Positions 42,340 through 55,600 of a stretch of DNA of 64,000 nt are shown here, piece after piece; positions within the stretch are counted from its first letter, which is position 1; each line of letters starts with the position of its first letter. A program made the translations under genes and the position numbers. The stretch covers positions 7,451,447-7,515,446 of the forward strand of contig CM035350.1 of NCBI GenBank assembly GCA_020137815.1, read 5' to 3'. A model generated the notes under the pieces. That model saw nothing but the letters and a program-made list of their open reading frames with translations. It searched no databases and was not told where the DNA came from. Origin of the DNA: Hormiphora californensis (taxonomy: Eukaryota; Ctenophora; Tentaculata; Cydippida; Pleurobrachiidae).

Positions 42340-43095
42340 ATAAATTACAAGTTTACAAGTTTACAAGTTTACAAAATTAGATTCGGCATACAATGCATAA
42401 AGACAAATATACCACGTTCTCAGCATGTTGCTTCTACGTACAATGATGTGAATGATGCAGTGACCAACATACACTACCCAGGGGGAGCAGTGTAACCAAT
42501 GAGTTGTCGTTGGGACTCCTGTAGCCCCGAACTGGAGGGTGATCAGGTATACCATCCAGGAACTTGCCGAGAGAAACTTTGAGATCCTCTAGTGTTTCGC
42601 ATCTTCGAACTTCTTTCGGCATCCTATTGAAGAGCTTGACTGACCTCACTGAGAATGATCCTTCCCTGATGGTCTCAATTGAATCTTGGGCCGAAGTGTA
42701 AAGGTCCGGGTATTCAGCTAGGAGACCTCGCCGTGGGTGAACCTTGAATGACTCGTCCACGGGCCTGGTGGTATGGTTCGGGACGAGTCCATGATATAAT
42801 TTCCAGAGATGGATTATCATGAATCGCTCCCGTCGCCGTTGAAGTGACTGGATCCCCAGGAACTTGAGCCTCTCCCAGTAGTCCATCCCGATGCACTCCT
42901 CGATCCGCCGCGTAAAGAATCTCTGGACTCCCTCAAGCTTAGCGATGTTACCAATCGTCGTGGGAGACCAGAGAGCCGAACAGTATTCTAGCTTTGGCCT
43001 GACCAATGCCTTGAAAAGTGTTATCATCGTTCGTTCCGACCGGTTTCTGAACACTCCGAGGGCCCATCCAGCGATCCTCTTGGCGATCAATTATA
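42340..43095 (-). pseudogene. 3' fragment of CR1-like non-LTR retrotransposon
   Basis: An open frame of 218 codons on the minus strand is the C-terminal reverse-transcriptase tail typical of CR1/Jockey elements: LFKALVRPKLEYCSALWSP, KLEGVQRFFTRRI, YWERLKFLGIQSLQRRRERF and FFNR-type VRSVKLFNRMPKEVR. Downstream the sequence ends in three copies of an octamer (TGTAAACT), the kind of 3' tail seen in CR1. The 5' end is cut at 43096 by a MITE. The rest of the element is absent. Confidence 0.82.
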
Positions 43096-43336
43096 CCTTA
43101 CTCTCGTTAATTAAGCTCGCATATTTCAAGAAACTTTTAAATAAGAAACTTTTTTTCTAGAAAACTACAGGTGTAAGCAATCCAAAAACAAAAAGAACTT
43201 CTCCTTTATCAAGAAACTAGACAAGTTAGGGGAGTTCTATTTTGTTGTGGTGTCTCTGAATTGTGTGATTTACATTTGAAAAGTTTCTTATAAAAAAGTT
43301 TCTTACTAAAGCGTTTCTTAAAAAACGAGAGTAAGG
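43096..43336. mobile_element. 241-bp mariner-like MITE, uninterrupted copy
   Basis: Inverted termini CCTTACTCTCGTT / AACGAGAGTAAGG flanked by TA on both sides (43094-43095, 43337-43338). It contains GAAACTTTT runs and no coding capacity. It is an empty-site reference for the interrupted copy at 52687-57579. Confidence 0.88.
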
Positions 43337-43499
43337 TATGTATTACCAAAATGAATTAGAAATGTGAACTCCGCTTTATTTCCGTCTTCCCAGATAGTTG
43401 TCAACAAACAGTAAACACTTGTAACATTTGAAAAGATACATTGTATTGAAAATTACATTGTATTTAACGTTAAAAATTTGCTTTGAAAATATACAGACC

Positions 43500-44933
43500 C
43501 TATAACTCATCGTGGTCAGGACTTGAAAAAGTATAGCGGCTCTTACTTGGTTTAAGCCGTTCAAAAATAGATTTCTTATTAGAAGCCTCTTCCATCGCCC
43601 TCGATTCTTCAAGTGTATCCTGAACAAACTTCCTCAGGCTCCCGGCTGTATTAATGATGTTAAAGTTATTGATAGTCCGATAAATCTTAAACGTATCCAG
43701 TTGAACGACAGGCATTGAGGCTGTCGATTTTTTAGCGATTTTGAGTGCATTTTTGAAGACATTTCCATCGACATGAACAGATACCAGTTGTATGTTTAGT
43801 AAGTCCCGTATCTCATGATGTACTGCCCGTGTGAAGGTGTTAACTGTCTCCGGATCAGATCCATTCCTGTAGAGGATCAACAGGGGCAGGTTTTGTTCCA
43901 CGATCTCCTCGGCATTTTCAAATGTCATCTCCGCCACAAGGGGCCTGCAGTTATCCCTGATCCACGGGTATATTGCCATTGTCTCAATTGTACCGGGGAA
44001 AATATCGTCCCCCAGTGCAAAGTCCCTGACAGCCACCACGGGAACCTCTTGAACCTCGTTTATAAACGCATAGAAATAACATTGCTTGTGAAACGCTCCG
44101 GACACTTTCTTGTAGGCTAGATACTCCGGGGTGTCAGTTGATTGAAAGAATCCCATAACACACCGGTGATTCTGGTCCACACGTATCTGCTCCAGTTTGG
44201 AAACGTTGTCTAATATTGGGATATCATGATCAATGAGCTCATCAATGAATTCTTTCATTGGCTCCACTCTCCGTTCCCCCCGATACTCCGTCTTGAGGAA
44301 AACACCCAGATAAACAAAACGAAGGGTTGGAAACTTCCTTATCTGCTGTGCTTTGCAGTGTTCTTTAAGCTCGCCCGCGGTACAGTCCACAGATATAAAT
44401 GTAGCGGCCTTGTCCTCGTAGAATCGAGATAGTTCGTTAATAACATGCTCCAATCGGTTGCTATGGCGACACTTTCTCGCACCATACATTATCACCGCTA
44501 TATCCTTGTCCTGAGGGGGAGAGATATGGAGATAAAGTCTAGTGAGATAGAAAGATAGAGAGATGACGAAATTGAGGCATAGAAATATTGTGAGTGAGAT
44601 GGCAAGTAAGAGGGCGAAGGAAACGAAAAAATGCAAATTAATTACATAACAGTTATAGACTGATTATCCCCATTTCGGTGACCTACACAGACAGACAGAG
44701 AAGACAGACAGACATACCTGAATGCTATTGAAGAGCTCTGTTTCACTCCCTGGTTTGATCATCTGGGTGTGCTCGTGAACAGCCGGTAGATTCAGGAAGC
44801 ATGATACTGGGCAGAACAGCAGGAGGAGGGGCGAGAACAACATCACACAACAGCAGCAGCTACAACGACATATATGTCTAACAAGGAAAGCTGCAACAAG
44901 CCTCAAGAGTGTGTAAACCTGTATCCCACTCAT
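43500..44933 (-). CDS. ERp44-like ER thioredoxin protein, divergent paralogue
   Basis: Two coding exons: 44718-44933 and 43500-44510. An N-terminal hydrophobic stretch (MLFSPLLLLFCPVSC) looks like the signal peptide. An upstream ATG at 44933 would add 30 residues, so translation may start at this internal Met. The first thioredoxin-like domain has the ERp44-type CRHS instead of CxxC (GARKCRHSNRL), followed by FPTLRFVYLGVFLKTEYRGERRVE. Later segments parallel ERp44 (CRPLVAEMTFENAEEIVEQNLPLLIL). It ends in HDEL, an ER-retrieval signal. ERp44 retains unassembled secretory proteins through mixed disulfides. This copy is more diverged than its neighbour and may be specialised. It is transcribed away from the second copy, with about 200 bp between the starts. 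Confidence 0.85.
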
Positions 44934-45133
44934 TCTACCACACAGTACACTTACTCTCTCTCTTGATATCTTAGTAGTACTGGCTGAGAGATATCGCGTT
45001 TTTTATTGATACTATGTGAACCATTAGTTTGATAAATATAATCCTTCGACCTTCTTTGCTATTTTGTTTATTTAGTACAGATATTTTAAAACTAAACTTT
45101 ACTAACTATCCCCCCTCCCCTGATTTAGGACCC
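44934..45133. promoter_or_regulatory. Shared intergenic region of the ERp44 pair
   Basis: About 200 bp between two divergent start codons. AT-rich (TTTTTTATTGATAC, GATAAATATAATCC). A pyrimidine run ending CCCCTGATTTAG just before the plus-strand ATG could be a 5' UTR splice acceptor. A bidirectional promoter is inferred from spacing. Confidence 0.45.
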
Positions 45134-46270
45134 ATGATGTCGCTCCTCTGGGTAGTGTCCCTCCTTGTTCTGGGCCTGTCCCAGGCGGGCATGATTGAGG
45201 TGAACCCTGGAACTATCGATGAAATCCTCAAAAAGAACAATCTCGTCATGATCAACTTCTCAGCGGGGTGGTGCCGGTACAGTCAGGCACTCAAACCTGT
45301 ATTCGAGAAGGCAGCGGCTGAGTTGGAGAGCACTCCCGGTGTTGCTTTGGTCTATGTGGACTGTGTAGCACACGCCTCCATCTGTCAGAACTACCGAGTC
45401 AACAAGTACCCAACGATGAAGTTTATCCGGGGTGGGGAACTGATGAAGAGCGAATACAGGGGACAGAGGAGTGTCGAGGCGATAACAGCTCATATTAAAT
45501 CGCTCATGGAAGACCCTGTGAAACAGCTGCACGGAGATACCGAGCTGAGTCTAGCGAAGGAGGCGAATAAGAAGAAGTTTGTTCTGGGTTACTTCACCTC
45601 AACCAATAGCTACAGTTATGAGGTTTTCAAGGCTTCAGCTCAGGTCATGCACGGACAGTGCCAGTTCTATGCGATAGTAGGGGATGACTGCGAAGGAGAA
45701 GATTGATGCCATGGGCAAGGAGAATATCTTCTTAATAAATGATGTGGACCACCCTGAGAAAGTGTTTGAGGGTTCCGTGACTGACCAACCTCAACTGTCA
45801 ACATGGGTCAAGGATAACTGTGTGCCTCTCGTCCGAGAGATAACATTTGAGAATGGTGAGGAGCTAACCGAGGAAGGTCTGCCGTTTGTGATCCTCTTCC
45901 ACGACCCAGAGGACCAGGATAGCGTCAAGTTGTTCACTCAGAAGGTCAGCGAGCAGTGCCAGGACCAGAGGAACGGTGTGAATTTCCTACACGCGGACGG
46001 GTTCAAGTTTGCACACCCCTTGTCTCACTTGGGAAAGAGAACTGGCGACTTGCCCGTCCTGGCTATTGACTCCTTCAAACACATGTATCTGTTCCCTCAT
46101 TTTGAGAACATTCACCGGCCTGGACGGTTGAGGAGGTTTATTGAGGATTTGCACTCGGGCAGGTTACACAGGGAATTCCATGGGGAGGTCTTCAATGATC
46201 GAAGTAAGTAAGACAGTAATGTGTATGGGACTGTTTTACCCCTATAACAATAGCCAGTTCTCTTCTTTCT

Positions 46271-46365
<95 letters not shown>

Positions 46366-46809
46366 TTCTCCCTCCTCTGAGTAGTTTCTCTCTTTGAGTA
46401 ATACATCGGCCTATTGTTACAAACATCGATTTCCGTTTCTCTCTACATTCTCTGTTATACCCCACCCAATTACACGTGTTTACCCATTGTTTGTCCATGA
46501 TACTCGAGACAATATGAACAAGTCAACCAGTTGTCCGTTGCGTAGTCATTAGTCGGATGTACAGTAGTAGATGTAGTAGTCCGTTATATAGTAACACTCC
46601 ACTAACACTCACTCTCCTTTACAGAAGACGACGACAAGGAACCTATTCCACTCCCTAAAGACCCCAAACTGGCCGCTAAAGTTATTGCAGAGCAGCAGAA
46701 ATTAGATCGACAGAAGAAGGACGCTGGGACTGCACCTCCCGAGTCGGTGTTCAGAAAACTCGAACCAAATAAAAACAGATACTCTATTTTGGAAAAGGAC
46801 GAGCTTTGA
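45134..46809 (+). CDS. ERP44: ERp44 (ER resident thioredoxin-family protein)
   Basis: Exons 45134-46203 and 46625-46809. Signal peptide MMSLLWVVSLLVLGLSQAG. The thioredoxin domain has the diagnostic CxxS (SAGWCRYSQALKPVF) and YPTMKFIRGGELMKSEYRG. The middle and C-terminal b and b' domains include DNCVPLVREITFENGEELTEEG, almost identical to vertebrate ERp44, plus NFLHADGFKF and DLHSGRLHREFH. It ends in KDEL. One lesion: the frame shifts at the GGGG run 45680-45683. Everything before and after is in good agreement with the family, so a one-base homopolymer error is the simplest explanation, though a real frameshift cannot be excluded. It traps thiol-bearing secretory clients between ERGIC and ER. 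Confidence 0.9.
46277..46363. repeat. (CT)n microsatellite in ERp44 intron
   Basis: Pure CT repeat within the single ERp44 intron. Confidence 0.95.
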
Positions 46810-48090
46810 GGGGGACAATTGGGGTTTTTAAGCATGCTAGTATACAACACAGTGATAATGTTGATCATATTGAGATGTGATGAGGCCAGGGTTTGGAGTG
46901 AGAGAGAGAGGGAGAAAAAGATAAGGTTTCATACATGTAAAATATCAAATTGTTCGAGTTGAGTCTTAGATTGTAAATCAAATGTGACTCAGGGTGAAAA
47001 GTCTGAAACTCGTTGAATATTATCCCTAAACCACCACAAGACACCATCGGTTATTTATTTCGCTCCGTTTTGTTTTGTTGTTCAATATGATGTGTGTGTA
47101 TTTATCTCGACCAGAGTTTACTGTTACTTCCCAAAAACTAACTTGTTTTCTGTTTCCCCCCTCTTGTATTGGACATCTGGGAGGTTCCAGTGTTACCTTT
47201 TGTTCACTTAATTATAGAACATAAGTAACACAATTGCATCCCCTCTCCTTCCCCTCCCCCCTCCCCCCTCTTCTCTTTTCCCCCCCTTTCTTTCTCTCTC
47301 CCCTTTCTCTCTCCCCTCTCTCTCTCTCTCTCTCCCCCTCTCCCCCCTCCTCTCCCCCCTTCTTTTCTCTTTTTTTTATAAATTTGTTGGTTACAATTTA
47401 AAGTGTCTTGTCTGGCGGAGAGGAGGAGAGGAGAAGGAAGAGAGCACACGTATTGTGCGACCCCGTGTTTCCCCCGGGGAGGGCCCCCGTCACAATTTGT
47501 TTTGTGAAGTGAGCCGCGCGCGATCGCCTAACCCCTCCCTTGTGTAGAAAGAGGAGTTGGTGTGGCGCTTGGTTGACTGCGATATTACCAGTGCTCACCA
47601 TTCAATCATAGACACACCACGTCAGTTACCGTATCTCCTTCCTTCCGTTCTTCTGTCGCACAAAACAACAACAACAGTAGTTTCCTAAAAGAAGAATTCT
47701 TTCTCTCTCTTAATACAGACAACCACACACAAACACCATTAAAAAAAACAAAATAACACTCTACGTTGTCCCAGCCCCTCTCCTGGCAGCGCTATGGCCA
47801 GCTGCTGTCCCGTTTCCTAACGTTGGACTAGCATCATGTATATTAATAGTTACAGCTGGTAACTCAAATAACTTCTTTTCTCCCCCTCTTCCTCGCCTCC
47901 TCCCAATTTTCTAATTGCGTCTCAACTTTTTTTTCTTTCTTATGGGCCCCCTTTTTTCAGTTCGGCCCAGCCCCAACCGGTATAACCACCCAAACCATCG
48001 TTTTGAAAACACCCTCCTAAAGTAACTCGGACAGGTGGCTAGGTAGATGAAGGGTACTAGAACACTGGATAAACTGAGAAGTAGTTGAAG
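46810..48090. other. 3' flank of ERp44, no gene seen
   Basis: C/T-rich low-complexity sequence at 47240-47380 and otherwise unremarkable AT-rich DNA. Short frames show no recognisable domain. Confidence 0.5.
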
Positions 48091-51000
48091 ACATTCCGTA
48101 GTGGATTTTTCCCCCTCTTTAATGTCGGGATGGCACCAAATCAGCTTAAATATCAACCGGGTAGACCCCCCCAAACAGCCCATCACCCTTAAAAAAAAGG
48201 GGGGGGTTTTGGAAAATGTGGAGTCCGGTTTACAACAAGGGTTCCATGTGGTGATGGTATTGTTATGCCCCAAACTGAAAAGGGGTACCTATCTGAAATT
48301 ACCCAATGACCCGGGAAATTTTAAAAAATTTTTTTAACCCCCGTTTTAGGGGGGACAAAAGGGCTCCGTGATATAGTTGCAGCAAGGTTCCTCCTGTCGT
48401 CCTCGCTAAACAACAAGTGCATGTACCTAATAGCTGGAAAGAGAACACATGTCTTTTTGGACCCCCCGTTTTAGGGAGAGATTTTTTTATTTTCTACCTC
48501 CATCCATAAAAAAGATTTGGGCACAATAAAATCGAATCTTGTAATTTTACCTAGAAAAGGTGGGATAGACGAAAAGAGCCCCAGAAGAACCCTTTTGGAA
48601 AAATAGAAATGACATTTTGGAAAAAACACCTCCACGGGTCTTTGTTTTGATTTTGGGTTCCCCAAAAAACACGGATTAGTGGGGGGAAGGGTGGGGGTTT
48701 GGGGAAGTGGAAATTAGGGGAGAGATAAAGTACCATATTTCCCTAGTGTGAATGTGGAAATGAATTTCTAAAAATGAATACCCTTTTGAAGGTTTCCTCT
48801 AAAGGGAAGCTATCTTGCCCAAACCCAAAATTTATTTTTTTTTTTGAAACTGAATGGTTTTTTTCCCTCAAAAAATTGATTGGCCCAAAAAGGTTTAAAG
48901 GCGGGGCCTTTTTGAATGGTTTCCAGGGGGGCTTTTCCTTTTTTTTACGAAGTTTTTTAAAAAAAAAAAATTTTTGGGGGGGGGGGGGGTTTTTAAAGAT
49001 ATAAAAAATTTCCTGCCACGGGGAATTTTTGTTTCCCCCTTTATTATCAAAAATTTTCCGGATATGTGAGAAGGTTTTTTTTTCCCCCAAAACCCGGGAT
49101 GATAATCTGGAAAAAAAAAATGGCTTTGTGCTAGTTTGGGGGCCCCCAGGGGGGGTTTTAAAATTTTTTTTTTTAAAAAAAAGTTTACCCTATAGGAATT
49201 GAATTTTAAAATAAAAAGGGGGGTTTTTTTTTTTTTTTTTGGCCCCAAAAACCAGACCGGTTTTTTGGGGATTTTTTTTTTTTGGGAAAAAAACCAAAAA
49301 TTTTGGGGGGGGGGGGGGGAGGAAAAACAAAAAAATATAAGGGGGAAAAAATGGGAAAGGGTAAATTGGGGAGAGTTGGGTTTTCCCTTTTCCAAGGGAA
49401 GAAAGATTTGGGCCCCGGGCCCCCCGAGGGGGTTCGTCTGGGGTCGGCCCCCCCCGGGCAGTTAAAAAAAAATTCCGTTTTTTTTTTGTCTGCAAAGTTT
49501 TTTGTTCCAATTGAATTTTTTGCGGGACCCAATAATGAATTTTTTTTTCCTTTTAAACAGTTAAAAACAGTGGGCCCGGGGTTTTTTTTGTAGATGTTGT
49601 AAGGGGGGGGTTTGGGGAAAAAAATGCTGTTAAAAATTTTATGCCCCCGATTTCAAGGGGCCCGTCCCAAAAAAGGGGAAAAAGGGGCCCAAAAAAATGG
49701 GGTCCTTTTTGGGGGGGGGCAAAAAAATTAACTAAAAAGCTTCCCTTTAAACTTTCCCCTTTTTTTTTCTTCTTTTTTTTTTTTTTTCCCCCAATTTTTT
49801 TCTTTTTTTTCCTTTTCCTCTTCTTCCCTTCCTTTTTTAAATTTTTCCCCCCTCCCCCCGGTTCCCCCCCCTTCCCTCCTTTTTTTCGGTTTTCCCCCTT
49901 TTTCCCCTTTTTTTTCTTTCTTCCATTCCTTTTTTTTTTTTTTTCGGGGTTTTTTTTGTTAAATTAAAACTTTCGTGAAAAGTTAAATTTTTTTTTGAAA
50001 ACGAAGCCAATTTGTGCGGGGGGGGGAGTGTAGTTTTGGGAAATTTTGCCAGTACAAATTTTTTTTTGGCACTTCCTGCTTTAAGTCCAGGGGCTGGGCC
50101 CCCGGGTGTGAGAGGGACGGAAGAAAATGTAATTTGACCCATTCTGTTTCGGCGCCGCCCGGGGGAAAGTCCATTCAGTTCGGGGCCATTAGGAGGGTGT
50201 TTGGGTGGGTTTCAGGGGTTTTGGGTTTTTTTTGTCCGAGAAAATTTGAAAACTTTTTTTTTTCCCGGCCCCCCCCTTTCCCCCCTTCCTCCCTTCCCCT
50301 CCTTTTTCCCCTTTTTTTTTTTTCTTTTTTTAAATCCCCTTCTTTTTTTTTCTTCTCTTCCCCCCCCCCTTTTTCTCTCTTTTTTCCCATTTAAGGTTTC
50401 TTTTGTCTTTTGGGGTTCCCCTCTTTTCCCTTTTTTTCCCCCCCCCTTTTCCCCCCCTTTCTTTATTCTCTCTCTCTTTCTTCTCCTCTAACCCTTTCTC
50501 TCTCTCTCTTATCCTCTCCTCTCTCCTTCTCCCTCTCTTTTCTCTCTGTGGGGTCAAAAAAATATGTCTACCCACCAATCGGGTAAAAACCTTTACTCAG
50601 GTCTTATCCAATGACAGAAAATAAGACCGGGATTGAATTTTTAGGGAAAAAAAACATTTCCAAAGCCACCCACGATTACTTCATTCTAGAAAAGGGATCA
50701 AAATATGAAGTGTGTAAAAAGTTGTAGGGGAGAAGACACCAGCGCCGAAAACCCAGCACACATTTTTTTGTAACAGCAATTTGGGCATAACGAGTAATTA
50801 TCACTGAAAGGGGAAGGGGGGGGTTTAAAAAAAACAAGGGGGATGGAATTTAAAAAAACAAAACCAAAAATTTTTCTTATTATGACCCTTCTTCATTTCC
50901 ACCCCAATTTTTGAGGAAAAAGGGTCAGGGGGAAACAACTCTCGGGTGGAGAATAACTTAACGAGAGCATTGTCGGGAAATTCACTACATGGAAATATAA

Positions 51001-52500
51001 AGAAGCAGTAAACAAAAAATCAAAATCTTATTAAAAGGGCACGTGACTGGTTACAGCCAATCAGGGACCAGATTTTCCCGATTCGGCGGTTCCGGGAACT
51101 GTGGAAATAAAAAAAGTAGTAAATAGTTGATTGAAACGAGAATGTGCCAAAAAACGAATGTTGAGCCCACTCGGGGCACCCCGATTTTAAAAGTGTATCA
51201 CTGCCCTTTGGGCCGGGAAAGGTGGACTTCAGGCCAGAAAAAAACGTACACAAAACGAATAGAGGGGGGTTATTAGGACTGAGTGTGACCGGTTGTGCCC
51301 GCAATTCAAATTGGGGCAAAACACAGTGAACCAAAAGTAAAAGTACGTATCGAAGGGTTGCAGAAAGCTTTCCAAGACCAAAAAAAACAGGTTTGTCAAA
51401 ACTCATCCAATTTAAAACAATCGGGTTTTGGGGCGGACAAAAAGGGGGAATTTAAAACTTAGACCCCCCGGTGGGTTTATCTTCTCAAGGTAGCGTCCAT
51501 GGATTCAAAAAGGGGAATGGAACCATAGTGGCAGGGTTCTTCCCGCACTTTAAGAACCTCTCTCCTAATTTAACAGGAGGTGGGAAAAGGGCGGATAAAT
51601 CCCATCGCTTGTTCGTACTGTCAGTCACGTTTTGGGCTCATACGTATGAGAAAGTCATTAGGGCGGGTTTTGAATTTGTTTTTAATAGGGCACGGCTTTT
51701 GTAACTTAGAACTTGCTACTTATCGAGATTCAATTATAATAAAATGGTATGACAAAGAGGCAAGAATAAACAATAAATGAAAATATTATTTTTCTCAAAA
51801 TTGAAGGGGAGGTAAAAATGTTTTGGAAAGGCTTTCCTGTAAGTAAAAAAAACAAGTAGAGATTTTAAAAATTTCGCCCCCCCTCTTTCTTCTCTCTTTC
51901 CTCTTCTCTGCCTGATCTACGGACCTCACTTTTAAAAGTTGGGGAGTTTAAAGAAAAGATGAACATATTCACTTTCTTTAACAAAGAATGTGGTCCCTTT
52001 GGGGAGGGGGGACGACAAAGGCCCCCAATTTTTAAAGACGATAGTTTCAATAATATTTAGGATAGGGGGGGGAGGGGAGGAGAGGGAAGAGGGAGAAAAA
52101 GGGAGAAAAAAGAAAAACTAGGGAAGGAGAAAAAGAAAAGGCGGCTGTACATTGGGTGCTAGGGTTTTTAGAGGAAGCTAGTTAGTGAGATCAATTCAAT
52201 TTCTAGGTCTATCGTCCCCGGCCTTTCCAGAACCAGGACGCATGTGGGCCCCTGAGAAAGGAGACAGACAAAGAAATTTTTTAGGCAGGGAAATCCGATA
52301 AACAGAAGTTTTTGGGGAGTACTCCCATAAGAGGAACCCGTGTATTTTTAGACTGAACGTTGAACAAAAATTTTGGGAAAGGTTTAAAAGGTAATGAGTA
52401 ATCCCAAAAATTACAAAGACAAAAATGACAAATGAGAAATTTGTTGTTCCAGGCACCCTTTTTAAGAGGTTCGGAGAATGTAAACCGAAAAGTACTCAAT
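48090..52500. other. Probable low-quality assembly segment
   Basis: Unlike the rest of the window: dense homopolymers (A, T, G or C runs of 6-18) throughout 48.1-50.9 kb, tapering to 52.5 kb. Examples are the T/A/T/G block at 48950-48992 and long G and T runs at 49210-49320. This looks like over-called bases at the ends of poor reads or an unpolished collapsed region. No gene can be annotated. Open frames here are artefacts. Confidence 0.8.
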
Positions 52501-52686
52501 ACAGTATACGTAAGTTGGGGTAACTTTGTTTTGCAGGGTAACTTTGGACACTTTCAAAATTGGCTTTAGTCCCCAAAATTACCAATAGATAACGAGAGAT
52601 TTGGAAAACTGTTCGGTTGTACAAGTAACTGACCCACAAATGTCTAACTAACGGTACAGTTATTTTTTCCAAGTCTATGCTAATTA

Positions 52687-55600
52687 CCTTACTCTCGTTT
52701 TTTAAGAAACGCTTTAGTAAGAAACTTTTTTATAAGAAACTTTTCAATTCAGGATGTCGGGTGTGGCTACCCATGATGTTATTATGTGCAAGACAGATAT
52801 GGAGGGTAAGTTGCTCGCCACGAGCTATCTGATAGTTGTAAAGGTGCCAGCATAGCACAGAGCATCACAGGATGATACCGGCGGGGAACCCCGAGGGGGA
52901 CTACCCAAACCGATTTATGGACAGTTATCACAAAAAAACTGTATGCTTTGTTACCGGACACCAGACGCATCTCTACCACTCATCTGAATCTGTATCTTCA
53001 TTCACGGCAGGAGATTTACAGGAGACGTTGGCAAAAGCTGAAAAGAGGATCTTCAGGTTCACTTCCGGATTAGTAGCTCCCAAGGTTAGACAAGATTCTT
53101 CAGCTGATCGAGGGAACCATCCCTGACAGTGTTGACTCCTCCTGACTAAATACTGGAGCAGTGGCTCCTGTGACTCCGATAAAGAGGTACCTGACAATCA
53201 AGGCAAAGGGGAAGATGGACCAATGTGTGAGAAGAAATGGACCGAAGTTGTACGAAACCAAAAGGGAAACAGCGTTGAAGAATATTCCGGTGTTAGATCT
53301 TTCTGTCACAAACAGAAGAGACGGACTAATTGATGTTTGAGAGACGGATGATCAGATGGAAAACAAGCGAAGGAGGTTCTCTCTCCATTCCTTGATGTGT
53401 CTTCTGCAGTGGAGAAAGAGAAGAAGAAGGATCCCCGGATAATGGTCAATGACCTTGATCAGGACACTGTTAGAGAAGGATAGTCTTCTCTCCGAGATTG
53501 TAAGTGATAAGAATGAGTCAGTGAAGAGGCTTGTTGAGGAGGGTCATGTTGTGGAAGGTGGTTCATATTAACAAGACAGGGGATATAGCTGTGATTCAGG
53601 TAACCCAGAGGTGAGGAAGGTGATTGCTGACCGGAAGGACAAGCTCTTTTGAAGCTCCGACAGCACTTTTGTTAGGAACAGGTTTTTATGTCACTCAGTG
53701 TTCCACTGTCAGCGCTTTGGTCATGTAGCAGGGTCCATTTACTGTCCAAACAAGGATACAATTGCTGTTGGCCTGTAACAAGGGGATCCTGATATAGGAG
53801 TTGCCAAGCCAAGAAGGATAACGTAGTGCAGCAGAATGAAATGTGTCAAACTTGATCATGGAGGAAGCAAAGAGGACAAGCGTCATGCTTAAGAGCACCC
53901 AGCCTCAAGCAGTATGTGTCCATTCTACATCAATGCTAAAGCTAGACTCATGGAGAGCACAAGTGGCGTGACTAGAGGAGAAAAAAACCTGTATCAGACG
54001 AGGGCATGGGAGGGACCTGAGAGGAAAACGACTTGGAAGATTGGCTCACTAAATGTTCACTCATATGAAAATAAAACGTCAGGTGTAATTCACACTTGGA
54101 GGAAAAAGGAAAAGGATGCGACATCTGCTTGGTACAGCGAGACTTATCTGAGCAAAGTGACACTGCAAAAACTTCAGGAGATTAGAGAGATTATGGTTGA
54201 ACATCTTCATCCTCCTAGGGCCAGAACGCTCTGGAGGAGGAATTGGGGATTCTTGTACAGGATGGCGTACGTAAAGATCAAGTACACACCAGTATAAAGG
54301 ACTAAGTTTAAATCATTCCAGGTCCAGGAGCCCTTATCGGATTGGGCAGGATCTTACAAGGTTGTGCAATTGTCTATAGGCCTCCTTACACCGGGCAAGG
54401 CAGATATCGGAAGCACAGTTACTGGATGAGTTAATGACTATCTGTCCGAGCTAGTCTGCCAAAAAATGGATATCCCGTTCTGATGGGTGATTTTAACTTC
54501 CAAGTCCAACGAACCCGAGACTTCTATGCCAAGAAATTACTTGCACGCTGACTCTCTGGGGTTTGATCAATTGTTCCAATGCAACCCACCCATGTTCGAG
54601 GAGGTACTCTGATCTCTTGCTGTGCCAAAAAGACAGAGTTTCCAAAGTTCAATTCAGTGGACAATATTTCCAGAAGGGACAACTTCGGATCCTTTATGGT
54701 TTTAGCTGATCTGTTAATCGAGACTACTGAAGTGAATACAAAACCCGTGAACAGATTGACACATACAGGGATTTTAGGGCAGTTGACTGGAACTGTTCAG
54801 GCGAGCTTTGGAGATGTGGATTGGAGTGCGGTGAGGAGGTCTAAATATTGCTGAGGATGCTTTGGCTGCTTATTCGAGGATAATCGAGGATCTTGTGGAA
54901 GAGGACTGTCCCACTGAAGAGGAAAAAAGAAGGAAAGGGGCGAAGATAAAGCCATGAGAGATATCCAGAGGTGCGTGAGGTTCTTCGACTACGAAGGAAA
55001 GCCGAGAGGGCTGGGAGAAAGCAACAGAAATTAGTATAACGAAGAAGAAGCAATTCAATGACCTCAAGAGACAGTTGGACGTGTGGATAAAGAGGCGGAG
55101 ATTGAAGTATGTGAAAGATGATCTAGAGGAATCAAGGGATGACCCAAAAGCACTTCAGAGGAAGCTCAGCCGCCTTCTTGGAAACAAAACAAATGAACCT
55201 TTCTACAGAAACAAGTGATAAGAGGAAGCTTAGGGATGATTTTTGGTGACTTCTTGTTGGAAAAGTTGAGAGGATCCGAACTACTGTGGTTAGAGGAGCA
55301 GAACCAGAGGACAACGAGGGATGTTTGCATCAGACCCTGTCTGTTGTTTTGAAAAGTTTTTGAGGAAGTTTCCCCAGAGAAAAAACTAATCAGGATTATC
55401 AAAGATATGCCTGACAAGACCTGTGATCTGATCTCATACCTACGTGGTTGGTGAAAGGTTGCATTGATTGAGCTAGCCACCGCTTTGTGCAAGTTTTGTA
55501 AAACCTATCACTCCAGTGTTCCAGCGTTCCTGATATCTTCAACAAGCATTGTTTTTCCTACGATTAAGAACCCCCATGGGGACAAAGACTCCTTATCCAA

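Noticed and set aside
48743-50624. Numerous Phe/Pro/Lys-rich frames of 70-166 codons
   Set aside because: They arise from homopolymers in a probable low-quality block and have no protein-like composition.
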